Assembly (NCBI RefSeq): GCF_006538745.1
Contig: NZ_BJLR01000025.1
Span: 124,001 to 188,000 of the forward strand
Direction: 5' to 3'
Origin: Cellulomonas cellasea
Lineage (GTDB): Bacteria; Actinomycetota; Actinomycetes; Actinomycetales; Cellulomonadaceae
DNA: 64,000 nt
How positions within the stretch are numbered: position 1 is the first letter of the stretch; each line of letters begins with the position of its first letter. The translations under genes were made by a program, and so were the position numbers. This document shows, piece by piece, positions 49,126 through 58,849 of the stretch. A model generated the notes under the pieces. It ran no database searches and had not been told where the DNA came from. It saw only the letters and a program-made list of their open reading frames with translations.

Positions 49126-49707
49126 TCACTCGCGCGCGAGGCCCAGGTGCCGGGTCGTGCCGTCCCAGCCGCTCAGCAGGGGGCGGACGAGGTCGACGAG
49201 CCCCTCGGGGAACACCTCGAGCTCGACGCCGGCGAGCTCGTCGAGGTCCCACCAGCGCAGCTCGTCGAGCACGTCGAGCTCGACCTGCGTCCAGCCCTCG
49301 CGGCTCGACGTCGCGGCGTCCGTCAGCTCGCGGCCCTCGACGCGCGCGAGGAAGAACACCTCGTCCTGGCGGCAGTGCTCGGCGTAGAAGTCGAAGATCG
49401 CCGACCGCGTGAGCACCGGCCCGACGAGGTCGGCGGGGTCCAGGACGAGCCCGGCCTCCTCGCGGACCTCCCGCACGGCGGCCGTCCGGGCGTCCTCGCC
49501 GGCGTCGATCCCGCCGCCCACGGTGAACCACCAGCTGCGCTCGGGCTGGTCGAGGTCGTGGCCGCGCAGCAGGAGCACGCGGTCGGCGTCGTCGAGCAGG
49601 ATGACGCGCGCCGCGCGCCGGAAGCGCAGACCGTCCGCCCCGAGCACCCACTCGTCCCCCAGGCCGCGGGCCTGGGTCGGCGGGGTGCCCGGGACGGGGC
49701 CGGTCAC
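49126..49707 (-). CDS. NUDIX hydrolase
   Basis: A 193-residue hydrolase of nucleoside-diphosphate-linked compounds; substrate unknown. The Nudix box [20 protein letters not shown] followed by AGL is complete. An N-terminal segment [22 protein letters not shown] precedes it. GTG 49707 overlaps the pdxS stop as GTGA. It is sandwiched between pdxS and pdxT, which in many genomes are adjacent or separated by exactly this type of gene. Confidence 0.92.
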   Translation of the reverse strand: MTGPVPGTPPTQARGLGDEWVLGADGLRFRRAARVILLDDADRVLLLRGHDLDQPERSWWFTVGGGIDAGEDARTAAVREVREEAGLVLDPADLVGPVLTRSAIFDFYAEHCRQDEVFFLARVEGRELTDAATSSREGWTQVELDVLDELRWWDLDELAGVELEVFPEGLVDLVRPLLSGWDGTTRHLGLARE

Positions 49708-50633
49708 CAGCCGCGCTCGGCCAGGCGGTGCCCGACGGGCACGTCGTCGACGTTGATGCCGACCATGGCCTCGCCGAGGCCGCGCGAGACCTTGGCGATG
49801 ACGTCCGGGTCGTCGTAGAACGTGGTCGCCTTGACGATCGCGTTCGCGCGCTCGGCCGGGTTGCCCGACTTGAAGATGCCGGACCCGACGAACACGCCCT
49901 CGGCGCCGAGCTGCATCATCATGGCGGCGTCCGACGGGGTGGCGATGCCGCCCGCGGTGAAGAGCACGACGGGGAGCTTGCCCGCGGTCGCGACCTCCTT
50001 GACGAGCTCGTACGGCGCCTGGAGCTCCTTGGCCGCCACGTACAGCTCGTCCTCGGGCAGCGACGTCAGGCGGCGGATCTCGTCGCGCAGCGTGCGCATG
50101 TGCGTCGTGGCGTTCGAGACGTCGCCCGTGCCGGCCTCGCCCTTCGAGCGGATCATCGCCGCGCCCTCGGTGATGCGGCGCAGGGCCTCGCCGAGGTTCG
50201 TCGCGCCGCACACGAACGGGACCGTGAAGGCCCACTTGTCGATGTGGTGCGCGTAGTCGGCCGGCGTGAGCACCTCGGACTCGTCGACGTAGTCGACACC
50301 GAGGCTCTGCAGCACCTGCGCCTCGACGAAGTGGCCGATGCGCGCCTTCGCCATGACAGGGATGGACACCGTGCTGATGATCGCGTCGATCAGGTCGGGG
50401 TCGCTCATGCGTGCGACGCCGCCCTGGGCGCGGATGTCCGCGGGGACCCGCTCGAGCGCCATGACGGCGACCGCTCCGGCATCCTCCGCGATCTTCGCCT
50501 GCTCGGCCGTGACGACGTCCATGATGACGCCGCCCTTGAGCATCTCGGCCATCCCGCGCTTGACGCGGGCCGTGCCGACCGCGCCCGCGGCCGGGGTGTG
50601 CGACGGGGTGCTGGGGGTGCTCTCGCTGGTCAC
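49704..50633 (-). CDS. pdxS: Pyridoxal 5'-phosphate synthase subunit PdxS
   Basis: Lyase subunit that makes PLP from ribose 5-phosphate, glyceraldehyde 3-phosphate and ammonia. The 309-residue barrel shows [20 protein letters not shown], with the catalytic Lys in [45 protein letters not shown] and [23 protein letters not shown] 50633 has GAGG six bases upstream; an earlier in-frame GTG (50645) lacks one. A TAGACT box lies 70 bases upstream. Confidence 0.96.
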   Translation of the reverse strand: MTSESTPSTPSHTPAAGAVGTARVKRGMAEMLKGGVIMDVVTAEQAKIAEDAGAVAVMALERVPADIRAQGGVARMSDPDLIDAIISTVSIPVMAKARIGHFVEAQVLQSLGVDYVDESEVLTPADYAHHIDKWAFTVPFVCGATNLGEALRRITEGAAMIRSKGEAGTGDVSNATTHMRTLRDEIRRLTSLPEDELYVAAKELQAPYELVKEVATAGKLPVVLFTAGGIATPSDAAMMMQLGAEGVFVGSGIFKSGNPAERANAIVKATTFYDDPDVIAKVSRGLGEAMVGINVDDVPVGHRLAERGW

Positions 50634-50702
50634 GCTGTGCCTCACAGGTCGCGGTGGAGGGGGTGTGCAGAGGACGCAGACGCTCGCGTGCTCCGTGGTC
50701 CC

Positions 50703-50708
50703 AGTCTA
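50703..50708 (-). promoter_or_regulatory. -10 box of pdxS
   Basis: TAGACT on the minus strand, in the 86-base gap between the LemA-like gene and pdxS. Confidence 0.45.
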
Positions 50709-50719
50709 GACCGTCGCCC

Positions 50720-51394
50720 TCACGGCTCCGACGGGCGGTCCCGCAGGGCGGTCGCGGGCGCGGGCTCCCCCGGGCGGCCGAGCGCGGCGGGCCACGCGTC
50801 GTCGAGCTCGAGCGTGCGGGGCATCGGGGCGCGACCCGCGAGACGCAGGTTGCGCGCGACCCACGAGCGCCGGACCCGCTGGGCCTGCGCGACGGCCTCG
50901 TTGTGGAAGCGCCGGGCGAGCTGCGCGCGGTACCAGGACGCGGCGAGCGCCTCGACGAGCTCGGCGCCGTCGGGCTCGTCCCGCATCGCCGCGACCTCCT
51001 CAGGGTCGTCGAGCGCGGCGCGCAGGGTCTGGGAGAGCTCGCTCTCCACGAGGCCCCGGTCCTGGACGGCCGCCCGCGTGAGCACGTCGGGGACGTCCGC
51101 GAGCGCACGCACGTCCTCGGGCAGCGAGCGGAGCCCGTCGACCTCGGGCCCGCCGGCCGCGAGCGCAGCCCACGCGGCCTCGCCGACGAGCAGCGAGCTG
51201 ACCGGGTCCATGAGGCCGGACGACGACAGGCCGACGGCGGCGGACGCCCGGCGCACGAGCTGGGTCTCGACGACGGCGCGCGACGCGGCGACCTTGCGGT
51301 GCAGCCGGTCGAGGCGCGTCGCGGCGACCCACACGCGCCACCCGACGAGCAGCAGGACGGCGGCGACGAGCACCGCGGTCTCGGACCAGGTCAT
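50720..51394 (-). CDS. LemA-like membrane protein
   Basis: A 224-residue protein: membrane helix at the start (TAVLVAAVLLLVGWRVWVAA), then RLDRLHRKVAASRAVVETQLVRRASAA and near the end QLARRFHNEAVAQAQRVRRSWVARN with RTLELDD. That ending closely parallels the ARRFYN...AV...FxxxxF(E)VDD pattern of LemA proteins, but the middle is diverged, so this is a weak family call. ATG 51394 overlaps the pimA stop as ATGA; it may act in the cell envelope with its neighbours. Confidence 0.55.
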   Translation of the reverse strand: MTWSETAVLVAAVLLLVGWRVWVAATRLDRLHRKVAASRAVVETQLVRRASAAVGLSSSGLMDPVSSLLVGEAAWAALAAGGPEVDGLRSLPEDVRALADVPDVLTRAAVQDRGLVESELSQTLRAALDDPEEVAAMRDEPDGAELVEALAASWYRAQLARRFHNEAVAQAQRVRRSWVARNLRLAGRAPMPRTLELDDAWPAALGRPGEPAPATALRDRPSEP

Positions 51395-52620
51395 CGGGCC
51401 TCTCCTCGCACGCGGCGCAGGTCGCGCAGGCGGGCGCCGCGCCACGAGGAGGGGTCCTCGCGGACGGGCGCGTCGGCGGCCTCGACGACCATCTCGTAGA
51501 CGGTGAGGACCTCGTGCGTCACCGACGACCAGTCGTAGCGCCGGACGGCGGCGGACGCGCGCTCGACGAGCGCTGCGCGCAGCGGCGCGTCGCCGAGCAC
51601 CCGCACGAGCGTGCGGGCGAGGTCGGCGGGGTCGCCGGTCCGGAACAGGACGCCCGCGTCGCCCTCCTCGAGCACGCGGCGGAACGCGCCGAGGTCGCTC
51701 GCGACGACCGGGGTGCCAGCGCTCATCGCCTCGACGAGGACGATCCCGAAGCTCTCGCCGCCGATCTGCGGCGCGCAGTACACGTCGACGGACGCGAGCA
51801 GGCTCGCCTTCTCGTCGTCGGTGATCCCGCCGAGGAACTCGACCGCGCGTGCGTCGTCGCCGAGCAGCTCGCGGACCTCGTCGGGGCCGGTGTCGCCGCG
51901 GCCGGCGACGAGGAAGCGTGCGCCGGGGTGGGTGCGCAGCACCTCGGGCACCGCGCCGAGCAGCACCTGGAGGCCCTTGCGGGGCTCGTCGAGGCGGCCG
52001 AGGAACGCGATCGTCGGCGCCTCGGGCGTGCCGGTCCACCGCGGGTCGGTGGTCGCTCCGGTGAACGCGTCGACGTAGACGCCGTTGGGGATCACGACCG
52101 CGTCGCCGCCCATGTGCTCGACGAGGGTGCGGCGGGCGTCCTCGGAGACGGCGATGCGCGCGGAGATCTTCTCGAGCGACTGCCGCACGAGCGGGTAGGC
52201 CATCTGCAGCGGGCGGGAGCGCAGCAGCGCGGTGTGGAACGTCGCGACGATGGGTCCGTCGGCGATCCACAGGGCGAGCATCCCGAGGCTCGGGGTCACG
52301 GGCTCGTGCAGGTGCAGGACGTCGAACTCCCCCGCGGCGAGCCAGCGGCGCACGCGCGCGGCGGTCACGGGCCCGAAGGTCATGCGCGCGACGGCGCCGT
52401 TGTAGCGCACGGGCACCGCGCGGCCCGCGGACGTCATGTACTCCGGGATCGGGGTGTCGTCGTCGGCGGGGGCGAGCACCGAGACGGTGTGGCCGCGCTC
52501 GATGAGCGCCTCCGCGAGGTCCCGGACGTGGAACTGCACGCCCCCGGGGACGTCGAACGAGTACGGGCAGACGATCCCGACGCGCAGGGGGCGGTGCGTG
52601 CCCGTCATGTCGGCGGTCAC
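51391..52620 (-). CDS. pimA: Phosphatidylinositol mannosyltransferase, PimA-like
   Basis: GT4 glycosyltransferase that adds the first mannose to phosphatidylinositol on the inner membrane face. The 409-residue protein has VGIVCPYSFDVPGGVQFHVR (acceptor Gly-Gly loop), VLHLHEPVTPSLGMLAL, VATFHTALLRSRP, FLGRLDEPRKGLQVLL, and the donor site with the EX7E segment ESFGIVLVEAMSAGTPVVAS. GTG 52620 overlaps the acyltransferase stop as GTGA. It lies in the pgsA-patA-pimA order used for PIM synthesis. Confidence 0.93.
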   Translation of the reverse strand: MTADMTGTHRPLRVGIVCPYSFDVPGGVQFHVRDLAEALIERGHTVSVLAPADDDTPIPEYMTSAGRAVPVRYNGAVARMTFGPVTAARVRRWLAAGEFDVLHLHEPVTPSLGMLALWIADGPIVATFHTALLRSRPLQMAYPLVRQSLEKISARIAVSEDARRTLVEHMGGDAVVIPNGVYVDAFTGATTDPRWTGTPEAPTIAFLGRLDEPRKGLQVLLGAVPEVLRTHPGARFLVAGRGDTGPDEVRELLGDDARAVEFLGGITDDEKASLLASVDVYCAPQIGGESFGIVLVEAMSAGTPVVASDLGAFRRVLEEGDAGVLFRTGDPADLARTLVRVLGDAPLRAALVERASAAVRRYDWSSVTHEVLTVYEMVVEAADAPVREDPSSWRGARLRDLRRVRGEAR

Positions 52621-53681
52621 GGCGTCTCCACCGGGGAGGGCGCGGTGGGCGCAGCGGGGGCCGTCGGGTCGGGCGTCGCCGCACCGGGTGACCCGGCGCC
52701 GGTGGGCGACCCCGCGCCGGCACGCTCGCCCGCGACGGTCGCGGCGTAGCGCGCCGCGTCGAGGTCGTCGACGAAGACCTTCTGCAGCATGTGCCAGTCC
52801 TCGGGGTGCTCGGCGATCACCGCCGCGATCGCGTCGACCCACGCCTGCGTGAGCACCCGCACCCGGTCGGGCCGGGCGACCGCGTCGGGGAGCGTCACGG
52901 GCGGCAGGAACTGGATGACGACACCCCAGGGCGACCCGGCGGCACGGCGGCGCTCGCCGCCGAGCCGCTCGTAGTGGATCGTCGCGGGGGCGAGCGTCGC
53001 GCCGGCGGACACCGCGAGCGCCGCGGGTCCGGCGGCGACGCGGGCGCGCGTCCCGAACAGGTCGACCTCCACGCCGCGCGCCGTGAGGTCACGGTCGGCG
53101 AGCAGCGGGACGAGGCGTGGTCCGGTGCGCACCGCGCCGACGAGCTCGCGGAAGACGTCCCCGCCGCCGCCGTCCCCGAGCGGGATGATCGTCATGCCGA
53201 GGCCCTCGCGGAACGCCAGGAACTGCTGGAAGAGCTCCTCGGGCCGCAGCCGCTCGGCGACGGTCGTCACGGGCGCGAGGTGCACGGTCGCCCACGCCCC
53301 CGCGAGGTCCCAGTTCCCCATGTGGGTCAGCGCGAGGACGATCGCCTCGCCCGCGTCGAGCCGGGGCTGCAGCCAGTCGAGCCCGGTGGCGCGCACGCGT
53401 GCCGCGAGCTGCGCCGGCGGGAGGGTGTCCAGGGCGAACGCCTCGCCGTAGTACCGCATGTAGGAGCGCATGCCGTCGCGGCTCAGCCGGCGCAGCTCGC
53501 GCGGCGTCGCCCCCGGCCGGACGCGCGCCAGGTTCGCCTCGAGCCGGCGGACGCCCCCGGTGCGCCGGAGCCAGGCGAGGTCCGCGGCGAGCGTGCACGC
53601 ACCGCGCAGCACGGGTCCGGGCACCCGGCCGGCGACGCGCCAGCCGAGCACGACGAGCCGCGCGGGGTCGGGGCGCCTCAC
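52617..53681 (-). CDS. Phosphatidylinositol mannoside acyltransferase
   Basis: Lysophospholipid-type acyltransferase related to mycobacterial PatA; acylates PIM on the inner leaflet. The 354-residue protein has the HX4D motif in ALTHMGNWDLAGAWA, GMTIIPLGDGGGGDVFREL, LVPLLADRDLTARGVEV, and ends with EHPEDWHMLQKVFVDDL. The C-terminal ~40 residues are Pro/Ala/Thr-rich and variable (GAGSPTGAGSPGAATPDP). Translation is coupled to both neighbours by 4-base overlaps. Confidence 0.9.
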   Translation of the reverse strand: MRRPDPARLVVLGWRVAGRVPGPVLRGACTLAADLAWLRRTGGVRRLEANLARVRPGATPRELRRLSRDGMRSYMRYYGEAFALDTLPPAQLAARVRATGLDWLQPRLDAGEAIVLALTHMGNWDLAGAWATVHLAPVTTVAERLRPEELFQQFLAFREGLGMTIIPLGDGGGGDVFRELVGAVRTGPRLVPLLADRDLTARGVEVDLFGTRARVAAGPAALAVSAGATLAPATIHYERLGGERRRAAGSPWGVVIQFLPPVTLPDAVARPDRVRVLTQAWVDAIAAVIAEHPEDWHMLQKVFVDDLDAARYAATVAGERAGAGSPTGAGSPGAATPDPTAPAAPTAPSPVETP

Positions 53682-54289
53682 GAGGACGCCCCGAGCGACT
53701 GGCGACGGACCGTGGCCATGCGCTGCACGACCGTGACCGCCGAGGCGACCGCGAGCAGCGCGAGGACGACCGTGAGGACGACCCGGGGTGCGCCGGCCCC
53801 GACGAGCGCGGCCGCGGCGAGGACCGCGAAGAGCCGGTCCGCCCGCTCGGCGATGCCGACGGCGGCGGTCATGCCGAGCCCCTCGGCGCGCGCCCGGGCG
53901 TACGGGACGACAGAGCCGAGCACGAGACAGGCGAGCGCGAGCACCGCGGTGACCTCATGGTCCCCGCCGCCGTAGAACCACAGCACGAGCCCGCCGAAGA
54001 TCGCGGCGTCGCCGAAGCGGTCGAGCGTCGAGTCGAGGAACGCCCCCCAGCTGCTGGACCGCCCCGCCTGGCGCGCCATGACGCCGTCGAGGGAGTCCGT
54101 GAGCGCGAAGAACGACACGACGAGCGCCCCGGCGAGCAGGTGACCCGTGGGGAACAGCCACAGGGCCGCCGCGACGACCGCGAGGGTCCCGGCGACGGTG
54201 ACCGCGTCGGGCGAGACCCCGAGCCGCAGCAGGGCCGTGGCGACCGGGGTCAGGACGCGCGTCATCCCGCTGCGCAACCGGTTCAGCAC
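53678..54289 (-). CDS. pgsA: Phosphatidylinositol phosphate synthase (CDP-alcohol phosphotransferase)
   Basis: Membrane enzyme joining CDP-diacylglycerol with inositol phosphate, the first step of actinobacterial PI synthesis. The complete CDP-alcohol motif D-xx-DG-xx-AR...G-xxx-D-xxx-D is visible as DSLDGVMARQAGRSSSWGAF then LDSTLDRFGD. About six hydrophobic helices surround it. Starting at GTG 54289 gives 203 residues, the normal length, 7 bases after the HIT stop; the longer frame to 54370 adds an unlikely basic tail. Confidence 0.88.
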   Translation of the reverse strand: MLNRLRSGMTRVLTPVATALLRLGVSPDAVTVAGTLAVVAAALWLFPTGHLLAGALVVSFFALTDSLDGVMARQAGRSSSWGAFLDSTLDRFGDAAIFGGLVLWFYGGGDHEVTAVLALACLVLGSVVPYARARAEGLGMTAAVGIAERADRLFAVLAAAALVGAGAPRVVLTVVLALLAVASAVTVVQRMATVRRQSLGASS

Positions 54290-54296
54290 GGGTCGG

Positions 54297-54887
54297 TCAT
54301 CCCTTCTGGGCGGCCGGCCACGCCGCGGCGAGCCGGTCGCGGGTGTCGCCGAGGAGCTCGGGCAGGGCACGCGTGCGCCCGACGATCGGCAGGAAGTTGG
54401 AGTCCCCGCCCCAGCGCGGCACCACGTGCTGGTGCAGGTGCGCGGCGATCCCGGCGCCGGCGACCTCGCCCTGGTTCATGCCCAGGTTGAAGCCGTGCGG
54501 CGCCGAGACCTCGCGCAGGACCCGCATCGCGGTGCGCGTCATCGACGCGACCTCCGCGACCTCGTCGTCCGCCAGGTCGGTGTAGTCCGCGACGTGCCGG
54601 TACGGGCACACGAGCAGGTGGCCGGAGTTGTACGGGTACAGGTTGAGCACGACGAAGGCCACCTCGCCGCGCGCGACGACGAGCCCCTCCTCGTCCCCGA
54701 GCCCGGGGATGCGGCAGAACGGGCAGCCCGGGCCCGCGTCGGAGTCCGTCGGCTTGTCCTGGCCGCCGATGTACGCCATGCGGTGCGGCGTCCACAGCCG
54801 CTCGAGGCGGTCGGGCACGCCGGCGTGGTCGCCCGCGCGCTCGACCTGCACCTCGTCGCCGTGCCCGTCACCCTGCTCCGCGCTCAC
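54297..54887 (-). CDS. HIT domain protein, Ap4A phosphorylase-like
   Basis: A 196-residue nucleotide-binding protein. The HIT motif AAHLHQHVVPRWGGD is complete (HxHxH), preceded by VLNLYPYNSGHLLVCPYRH, and CPFCRI supplies a Cys pair near residue 55. This matches the actinobacterial HIT protein that follows thrS and is characterised in mycobacteria as a diadenosine tetraphosphate phosphorylase. GTG 54887 lies five bases after the thrS stop. Confidence 0.9.
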   Translation of the reverse strand: MSAEQGDGHGDEVQVERAGDHAGVPDRLERLWTPHRMAYIGGQDKPTDSDAGPGCPFCRIPGLGDEEGLVVARGEVAFVVLNLYPYNSGHLLVCPYRHVADYTDLADDEVAEVASMTRTAMRVLREVSAPHGFNLGMNQGEVAGAGIAAHLHQHVVPRWGGDSNFLPIVGRTRALPELLGDTRDRLAAAWPAAQKG

Positions 54888-54892
54888 GTGCG

Positions 54893-56908
54893 TCAGACCT
54901 GCACCCGGTCCCGCACCGCCGAGACGATCCGCTCGACCGCCTCGGCGACGGGCACCGCGTTGTCCTGGCGGCCGTCGCGGTACCGGAACGACACCGCGCC
55001 CGCGTCGACGTCGTCACCGCCCGCGATGAGCACGAACGGGATCTTCTGCGTGCTCGCCGAGCGGATCTTCTTCCCGAAGCGGTCGTCGCTCGTGTCGAGC
55101 TCCGCCCGGATCCCCTGCGCCCGCAGCTGTGCGACGACGTCCGCGAGGTAGTCGTTGAACGGCTCGGCGACGGGCACCGCGACGACCTGCACGGGGGCGA
55201 GCCACGCCGGGAACGCGCCCGCGTAGTGCTCGGTCAGGACGCCGAAGAAGCGCTCGATCGAGCCGAACAGCGCGCGGTGGATCATCACGGGCCGCTGGCG
55301 GCTGCCGTCGCTCGCCGTGTACTCGAGCTCGAAGCGCTCGGGGAGGTTGAAGTCGAGCTGGATCGTCGACATCTGCCAGGTGCGCCCGATCGCGTCGCGC
55401 GCCTGCACCGAGATCTTCGGCCCGTAGAACGCGGCGCCGCCCGGGTCGGGGACGAGCTCGAGGCCCGACGCGGTCGCGACCTCCTCGAGCGTGCGGGTCG
55501 CCTCGTCCCAGATCTCGTCCGAGCCGACCGACTTCTCCGGGTTGCGGGTCGACAGCTCGAGGTAGAAGTCGTCGAGCCCGTAGTCCTTGAGCAGGTCGAG
55601 CACGAACTGCAGCGTGCTCGTGAGCTCGTCGCGCATCTGGTCGCGGGTGCAGTAGATGTGCGCGTCGTCCTGGGTCATGCCGCGCACGCGGGTCAGCCCG
55701 TGGATGACGCCCGACTTCTCGTACCGGTACACCGACCCGAACTCGAACAGCCGCAGCGGCAGCTCCCGGTACGAGCGCCCGCGCGAGGCGAAGACCAGGT
55801 TGTGCATCGGGCAGTTCATCGGCTTGAGGTAGTAGTCCTGGCCGGGCTTGCGGACCGTGCCGTCGTCGTTCAGCTCCGCGTCGACGTGCATCGGGGGGAA
55901 CATGCCGTCGCGGTACCAGTCGAGGTGACCCGAGATCTCGTACAGGTGGCCCTTGGTGATGTGCGGGGTGTTGACGAACGAGTACCCCGCCGCGACGTGC
56001 CGGCGGCGCGAGTAGTCCTCCATCTCCATGCGGATGATGCCGCCCTTGGGGTGGAACACCGGCAGGCCCGAGCCGAGCTCGTCGGGGAAGGAGAACAGGT
56101 CGAGCTCCGCGCCGAGCCGGCGGTGGTCGCGGCGCTCCGCCTCCGCGAGCCGCTCGAGGTACGCCTTGAGCTCGTCCTTGGTCGGCCACGCCGTGCCGTA
56201 CACGCGCTGCAGCTGCGGGTTCTTCTCCGAGCCGCGCCAGTACGCCGCCGCCGAGCGGGTCAGCTGGAAGCCGTTGGCGATGAGGCGGGTGCTCGGCAGG
56301 TGCGGGCCGCGGCACAGGTCCTGCCAGACGACCTGCTCGGACTCGCGGCCGGCGCCGCGCACGTTCTGGTAGATCGACAGCCCGCCCAGGCCGACCTCGA
56401 CCGACGCGCCGTCGTCCTCGCCCCCCGGGGTGCCCTTGAGCCCGATGAGCTCGAGCTTGTAGGGCTCGTCGGCGAGCTCCGCGCGGGCCTCGTCCTCGGT
56501 GACGTCCCACCGGCGGAAGGTCTGGCCCTCCTTGATGATGCGGCCCATGACCTTCTCGAGGGCCTTGAGGTCCTCGGGCGTGAACGGGGTCTCGACGTCG
56601 AAGTCGTAGTAGAAGCCGTCGGTGATCGGTGGGCCGATGCCGAGCTTCGCCTTCGGGTTGACCTCCTGGACCGCCTGCGCGAGCACGTGCGCGGCGGAGT
56701 GGCGCAGCACCGCGAGCCCGTCGGGCGAGTCGATCGTCACGGCCTCGACCACGGCGCCGTCGCTCAGCGGCAGGTGCAGGTCTCGCAGCTCCCCGTCGAC
56801 GCGGACGACGACGACGTCGCGGCGCGAGCCGTACAGGTCCGTGCCCGTCGTCCCTGGCTCCACCGTGGTCGCGACGCCGTCGACGGTGAGGGTCATGAGC
56901 TCGGGCAC
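54893..56908 (-). CDS. thrS: Threonyl-tRNA synthetase
   Basis: Charges tRNA-Thr. The 671-residue protein has the TGS start ([16 protein letters not shown]), the editing domain with [14 protein letters not shown] (HxxxH) and a Cys near residue 210, class II core [20 protein letters not shown] (zinc Cys), motif 2 region [20 protein letters not shown], and the C-terminal anticodon domain [16 protein letters not shown] 56908 has AGGAG nine bases upstream; a longer frame begins 10 codons earlier without one. TAGCAT box 55 bases upstream. Confidence 0.96.
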   Translation of the reverse strand: MPELMTLTVDGVATTVEPGTTGTDLYGSRRDVVVVRVDGELRDLHLPLSDGAVVEAVTIDSPDGLAVLRHSAAHVLAQAVQEVNPKAKLGIGPPITDGFYYDFDVETPFTPEDLKALEKVMGRIIKEGQTFRRWDVTEDEARAELADEPYKLELIGLKGTPGGEDDGASVEVGLGGLSIYQNVRGAGRESEQVVWQDLCRGPHLPSTRLIANGFQLTRSAAAYWRGSEKNPQLQRVYGTAWPTKDELKAYLERLAEAERRDHRRLGAELDLFSFPDELGSGLPVFHPKGGIIRMEMEDYSRRRHVAAGYSFVNTPHITKGHLYEISGHLDWYRDGMFPPMHVDAELNDDGTVRKPGQDYYLKPMNCPMHNLVFASRGRSYRELPLRLFEFGSVYRYEKSGVIHGLTRVRGMTQDDAHIYCTRDQMRDELTSTLQFVLDLLKDYGLDDFYLELSTRNPEKSVGSDEIWDEATRTLEEVATASGLELVPDPGGAAFYGPKISVQARDAIGRTWQMSTIQLDFNLPERFELEYTASDGSRQRPVMIHRALFGSIERFFGVLTEHYAGAFPAWLAPVQVVAVPVAEPFNDYLADVVAQLRAQGIRAELDTSDDRFGKKIRSASTQKIPFVLIAGGDDVDAGAVSFRYRDGRQDNAVPVAEAVERIVSAVRDRVQV

Positions 56909-56961
56909 GAGAGGGATCTCCTTGCGTCGGGCCCGCACTCAGGCGGTGCGGGCGCACGTCG

Positions 56962-56967
56962 ATGCTA
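56962..56967 (-). promoter_or_regulatory. -10 box of thrS
   Basis: TAGCAT on the minus strand, about 54 bases before the start. Single-box support. Confidence 0.35.
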
Positions 56968-56995
56968 CCGACGCCGCGTGGACCCCGGACGCACG

Positions 56996-57028
56996 ACAGC
57001 CCCGGTTCGCGAGGCGGACCGGGGCTGT
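56996..57028 (-). terminator. Terminator of the minus-strand tRNA-Val
   Basis: Perfect 10-bp stem (ACAGCCCCGG with CCGGGGCTGT) around a 13-base loop, 2 bases past the tRNA 3' end. Confidence 0.75.
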
Positions 57029-57030
57029 GC

Positions 57031-57105
57031 TGGTGGGCGATACTGGGTTCGAACCAGTGACCTCCTCGGTGTGAACGAGGCGCTCTACCACTGAGCCAAT
57101 CGCCC
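57031..57105 (-). tRNA. tRNA-Val (anticodon CAC)
   Basis: Acceptor GGGCGAT pairs with ATCGCCC, discriminator A and encoded CCA at 57031-57033. D-arm with GGTAGA, anticodon stem CCTCG/CGAGG with loop TTCACAC, and T-arm ACTGG-TTCGAAC-CCAGT are all standard. Anticodon CAC reads GUG. Its acceptor and T-arm are nearly identical to the plus-strand tRNA-Val at 60502-60576. Confidence 0.96.
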
Positions 57106-57179
57106 GTCGTCCTGCGGGTACGGCCGGACCGGGAAGAAACGAGGCCCGTACCGTGCACCGTCGGTGACGTCGAAGTAGG

Positions 57180-57209
57180 ATGCTACCCAACGCGCGGCGA
57201 TATTCCGAA
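57180..57209 (-). promoter_or_regulatory. Probable promoter of the minus-strand tRNA-Val
   Basis: TTCGGA (57204-57209), 18 bases, TAGCAT (57180-57185) on the minus strand, about 75 bases before the tRNA. The rest of the gap 57106-57448 contains no gene and no other clear signal. Confidence 0.4.
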
Positions 57210-57448
57210 CCGGGCTCCTGGCGGGGTCGTGGCGACTCCCCGGGAGCACGCAGCGGACGCCGCCGGCTCGCCGGACGGCTCGATCGGGTGGACGAGTGCC
57301 ACGTGCGGGTGGACGGCAGGCCCTGTGACGGTGGACGTCACGGGTATGACGGGGCCTACCGGGTGAACTCCGCCCCGATTTCCCGCCAGGAAGGCGTTCC
57401 GGCTGCCATGATGGAGACCCCACCACCGCGCGAATCAGGAGGACGCCG

Positions 57449-57877
57449 ATGACGCAACCGTCGTACGACGTCGTCGAAGCTGTCACCATGCAGCTGATCA
57501 GCTCTGACGCCAGCGTCATCCCGGTCAACGCCGAGTTCTCCTTCCGCGTCTCGGACCCGTACACCGTGCGCACCGTCTTCACGGGCCAGCACACGATGTC
57601 GACCTGGCTGCTCGGGCGCGAGCTCCTCGTGCACGGCCTGCTGGCCGCCTCGGACGCACCCGCCGGCAACGGCGACGTCCAGGTCTGGCGTGACGAGGAC
57701 CCGGACTTCCTGCTCATCTCGCTCAGCGGCGTCGAGGGCAGCGCGCTCCTCGCGGCGCCCGCCGAGCCGCTCGAGCGCTTCCTGGCGACGACCGAGGACC
57801 TCGTCCCGATCGGCTCCGAGAGCGACCGCATGGAGACCGAGATCTCGGCACTCATCGCGGCCCTGCTCACCGCCTGA
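57449..57877 (+). CDS. SsgA-like (SALP family) cell-division regulator
   Basis: A 142-residue cytosolic protein with the SALP fold: [92 protein letters not shown]. It most resembles SsgB, which in streptomycetes marks division sites and recruits FtsZ with SsgA. ATG has AGGAGG six bases upstream, a strong initiation site. It stands alone between tRNA-Val and its own terminator. Presence in a presumably non-sporulating rod suggests a more general division or wall role. Confidence 0.88.
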   Translation: MTQPSYDVVEAVTMQLISSDASVIPVNAEFSFRVSDPYTVRTVFTGQHTMSTWLLGRELLVHGLLAASDAPAGNGDVQVWRDEDPDFLLISLSGVEGSALLAAPAEPLERFLATTEDLVPIGSESDRMETEISALIAALLTA

Positions 57878-57893
57878 GCCGCACCGCACGCAC

Positions 57894-57931
57894 CGACGAA
57901 GGCCGGCCCCCTCGGGGGTCGGCCTTCGTCG
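57894..57931. terminator. Bidirectional terminator between ssgA-like and pabC-like genes
   Basis: Stem of about 17 bp (CGACGAAGGCCG with CGGCCTTCGTCG, continuing as GCCCC/GGGGT with one G-T) around a tiny loop. Serves the plus-strand gene ending at 57877 and lies past the stop of the minus-strand gene at 57986. Confidence 0.8.
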
Positions 57932-57985
57932 TCGTCCGGCGTCGTCCTCCGCGCCGCTCACGCGGCAGGGCTGCTCAGGGGCCGC

Positions 57986-58849
57986 TCAGGGGTCGAGGTC
58001 GTCCGCGAGGCGCGCCTGGAAGAGCTCCTGCGCCGCCCGGGTCACCTCTCCGGCGACGACGTCGACCTCGTCGAGCGAGACGACGGGCACGACGTTGCGG
58101 ATCGACCCGCTCAGCGCGAGGTGCGCGTCACCGGCGAGCACGTCGTCGAGGACCGTGTAGGGCAGCTCGCCCGGCAGGGCCTCGCGCACCGGCAGGCCGG
58201 CCTCGGCCGACCACTCGAGCAGCAGCTCGCGCGTGATGCCCGCGAGGCAGCCGCTCGACAGCGGCGGGGTCACGAGCTCGCCGCCGCGCTCGAGGAGCAC
58301 GTTCGAGCCCGTGCCCTCGCACAGCTCGCCGACGGTGTTCGCGAGGATCGCCTCGTCGGCGCCGTGGTGGTGCGCGCGGGCCAGCGCGACGACGTTCTCG
58401 GCGTAGGAGATCGTCTTGAGGCCCGCGACCGCCGAGCGCTCGTTGCGCACCCAGGGGACGCGCACGGCGCGCGAGACGGTCATCTGCGGGGCCGGGCCCG
58501 CGAGCACGATCACGGTCTGCCGCGACTCACCCGGCTCGCTGCGGTGGGACCCCAGGGGACCCGGGCCGGCCGTGAGCGTGATGCGCAGGCGGCCGACGTC
58601 GGGCGTCGCCGCCTCGAGCACCGCCTTGACGCCCGCGCGGACCTCGTCCTCGTCCGGGGTGTCGAGCCCGAGCCCGTGCGCCGAGCGCGCGAGGCGGCGC
58701 AGGTGGCGCGTGAGCGCGAACGCCTGTCCCCCGTACACCGCGCACGTCTCGAAGACGCCGTCGCCCACGGTCAGGCCGTGGTCGATCCCGGTCGCGAGGG
58801 GCTCGTCGGGGGCGTACAGGCGGCCTCGTGACCACAGCAGGGTGCTCAT
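57986..58849 (-). CDS. pabC: Aminotransferase class IV, aminodeoxychorismate lyase-like
   Basis: PLP enzyme of fold type IV. The 287-residue protein has DHGLTVGDGVFETCAVYGG, a PLP Lys in AGLKTISYAENVVALARA, EAILANTVGELCEGTGSNVL, and SGCLAGITRELLLEW. Coupling to the pabB-like gene by ATGA argues for 4-amino-4-deoxychorismate lyase in folate synthesis; a branched-chain or D-amino acid aminotransferase cannot be ruled out from sequence. Confidence 0.82.
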   Translation of the reverse strand: MSTLLWSRGRLYAPDEPLATGIDHGLTVGDGVFETCAVYGGQAFALTRHLRRLARSAHGLGLDTPDEDEVRAGVKAVLEAATPDVGRLRITLTAGPGPLGSHRSEPGESRQTVIVLAGPAPQMTVSRAVRVPWVRNERSAVAGLKTISYAENVVALARAHHHGADEAILANTVGELCEGTGSNVLLERGGELVTPPLSSGCLAGITRELLLEWSAEAGLPVREALPGELPYTVLDDVLAGDAHLALSGSIRNVVPVVSLDEVDVVAGEVTRAAQELFQARLADDLDP

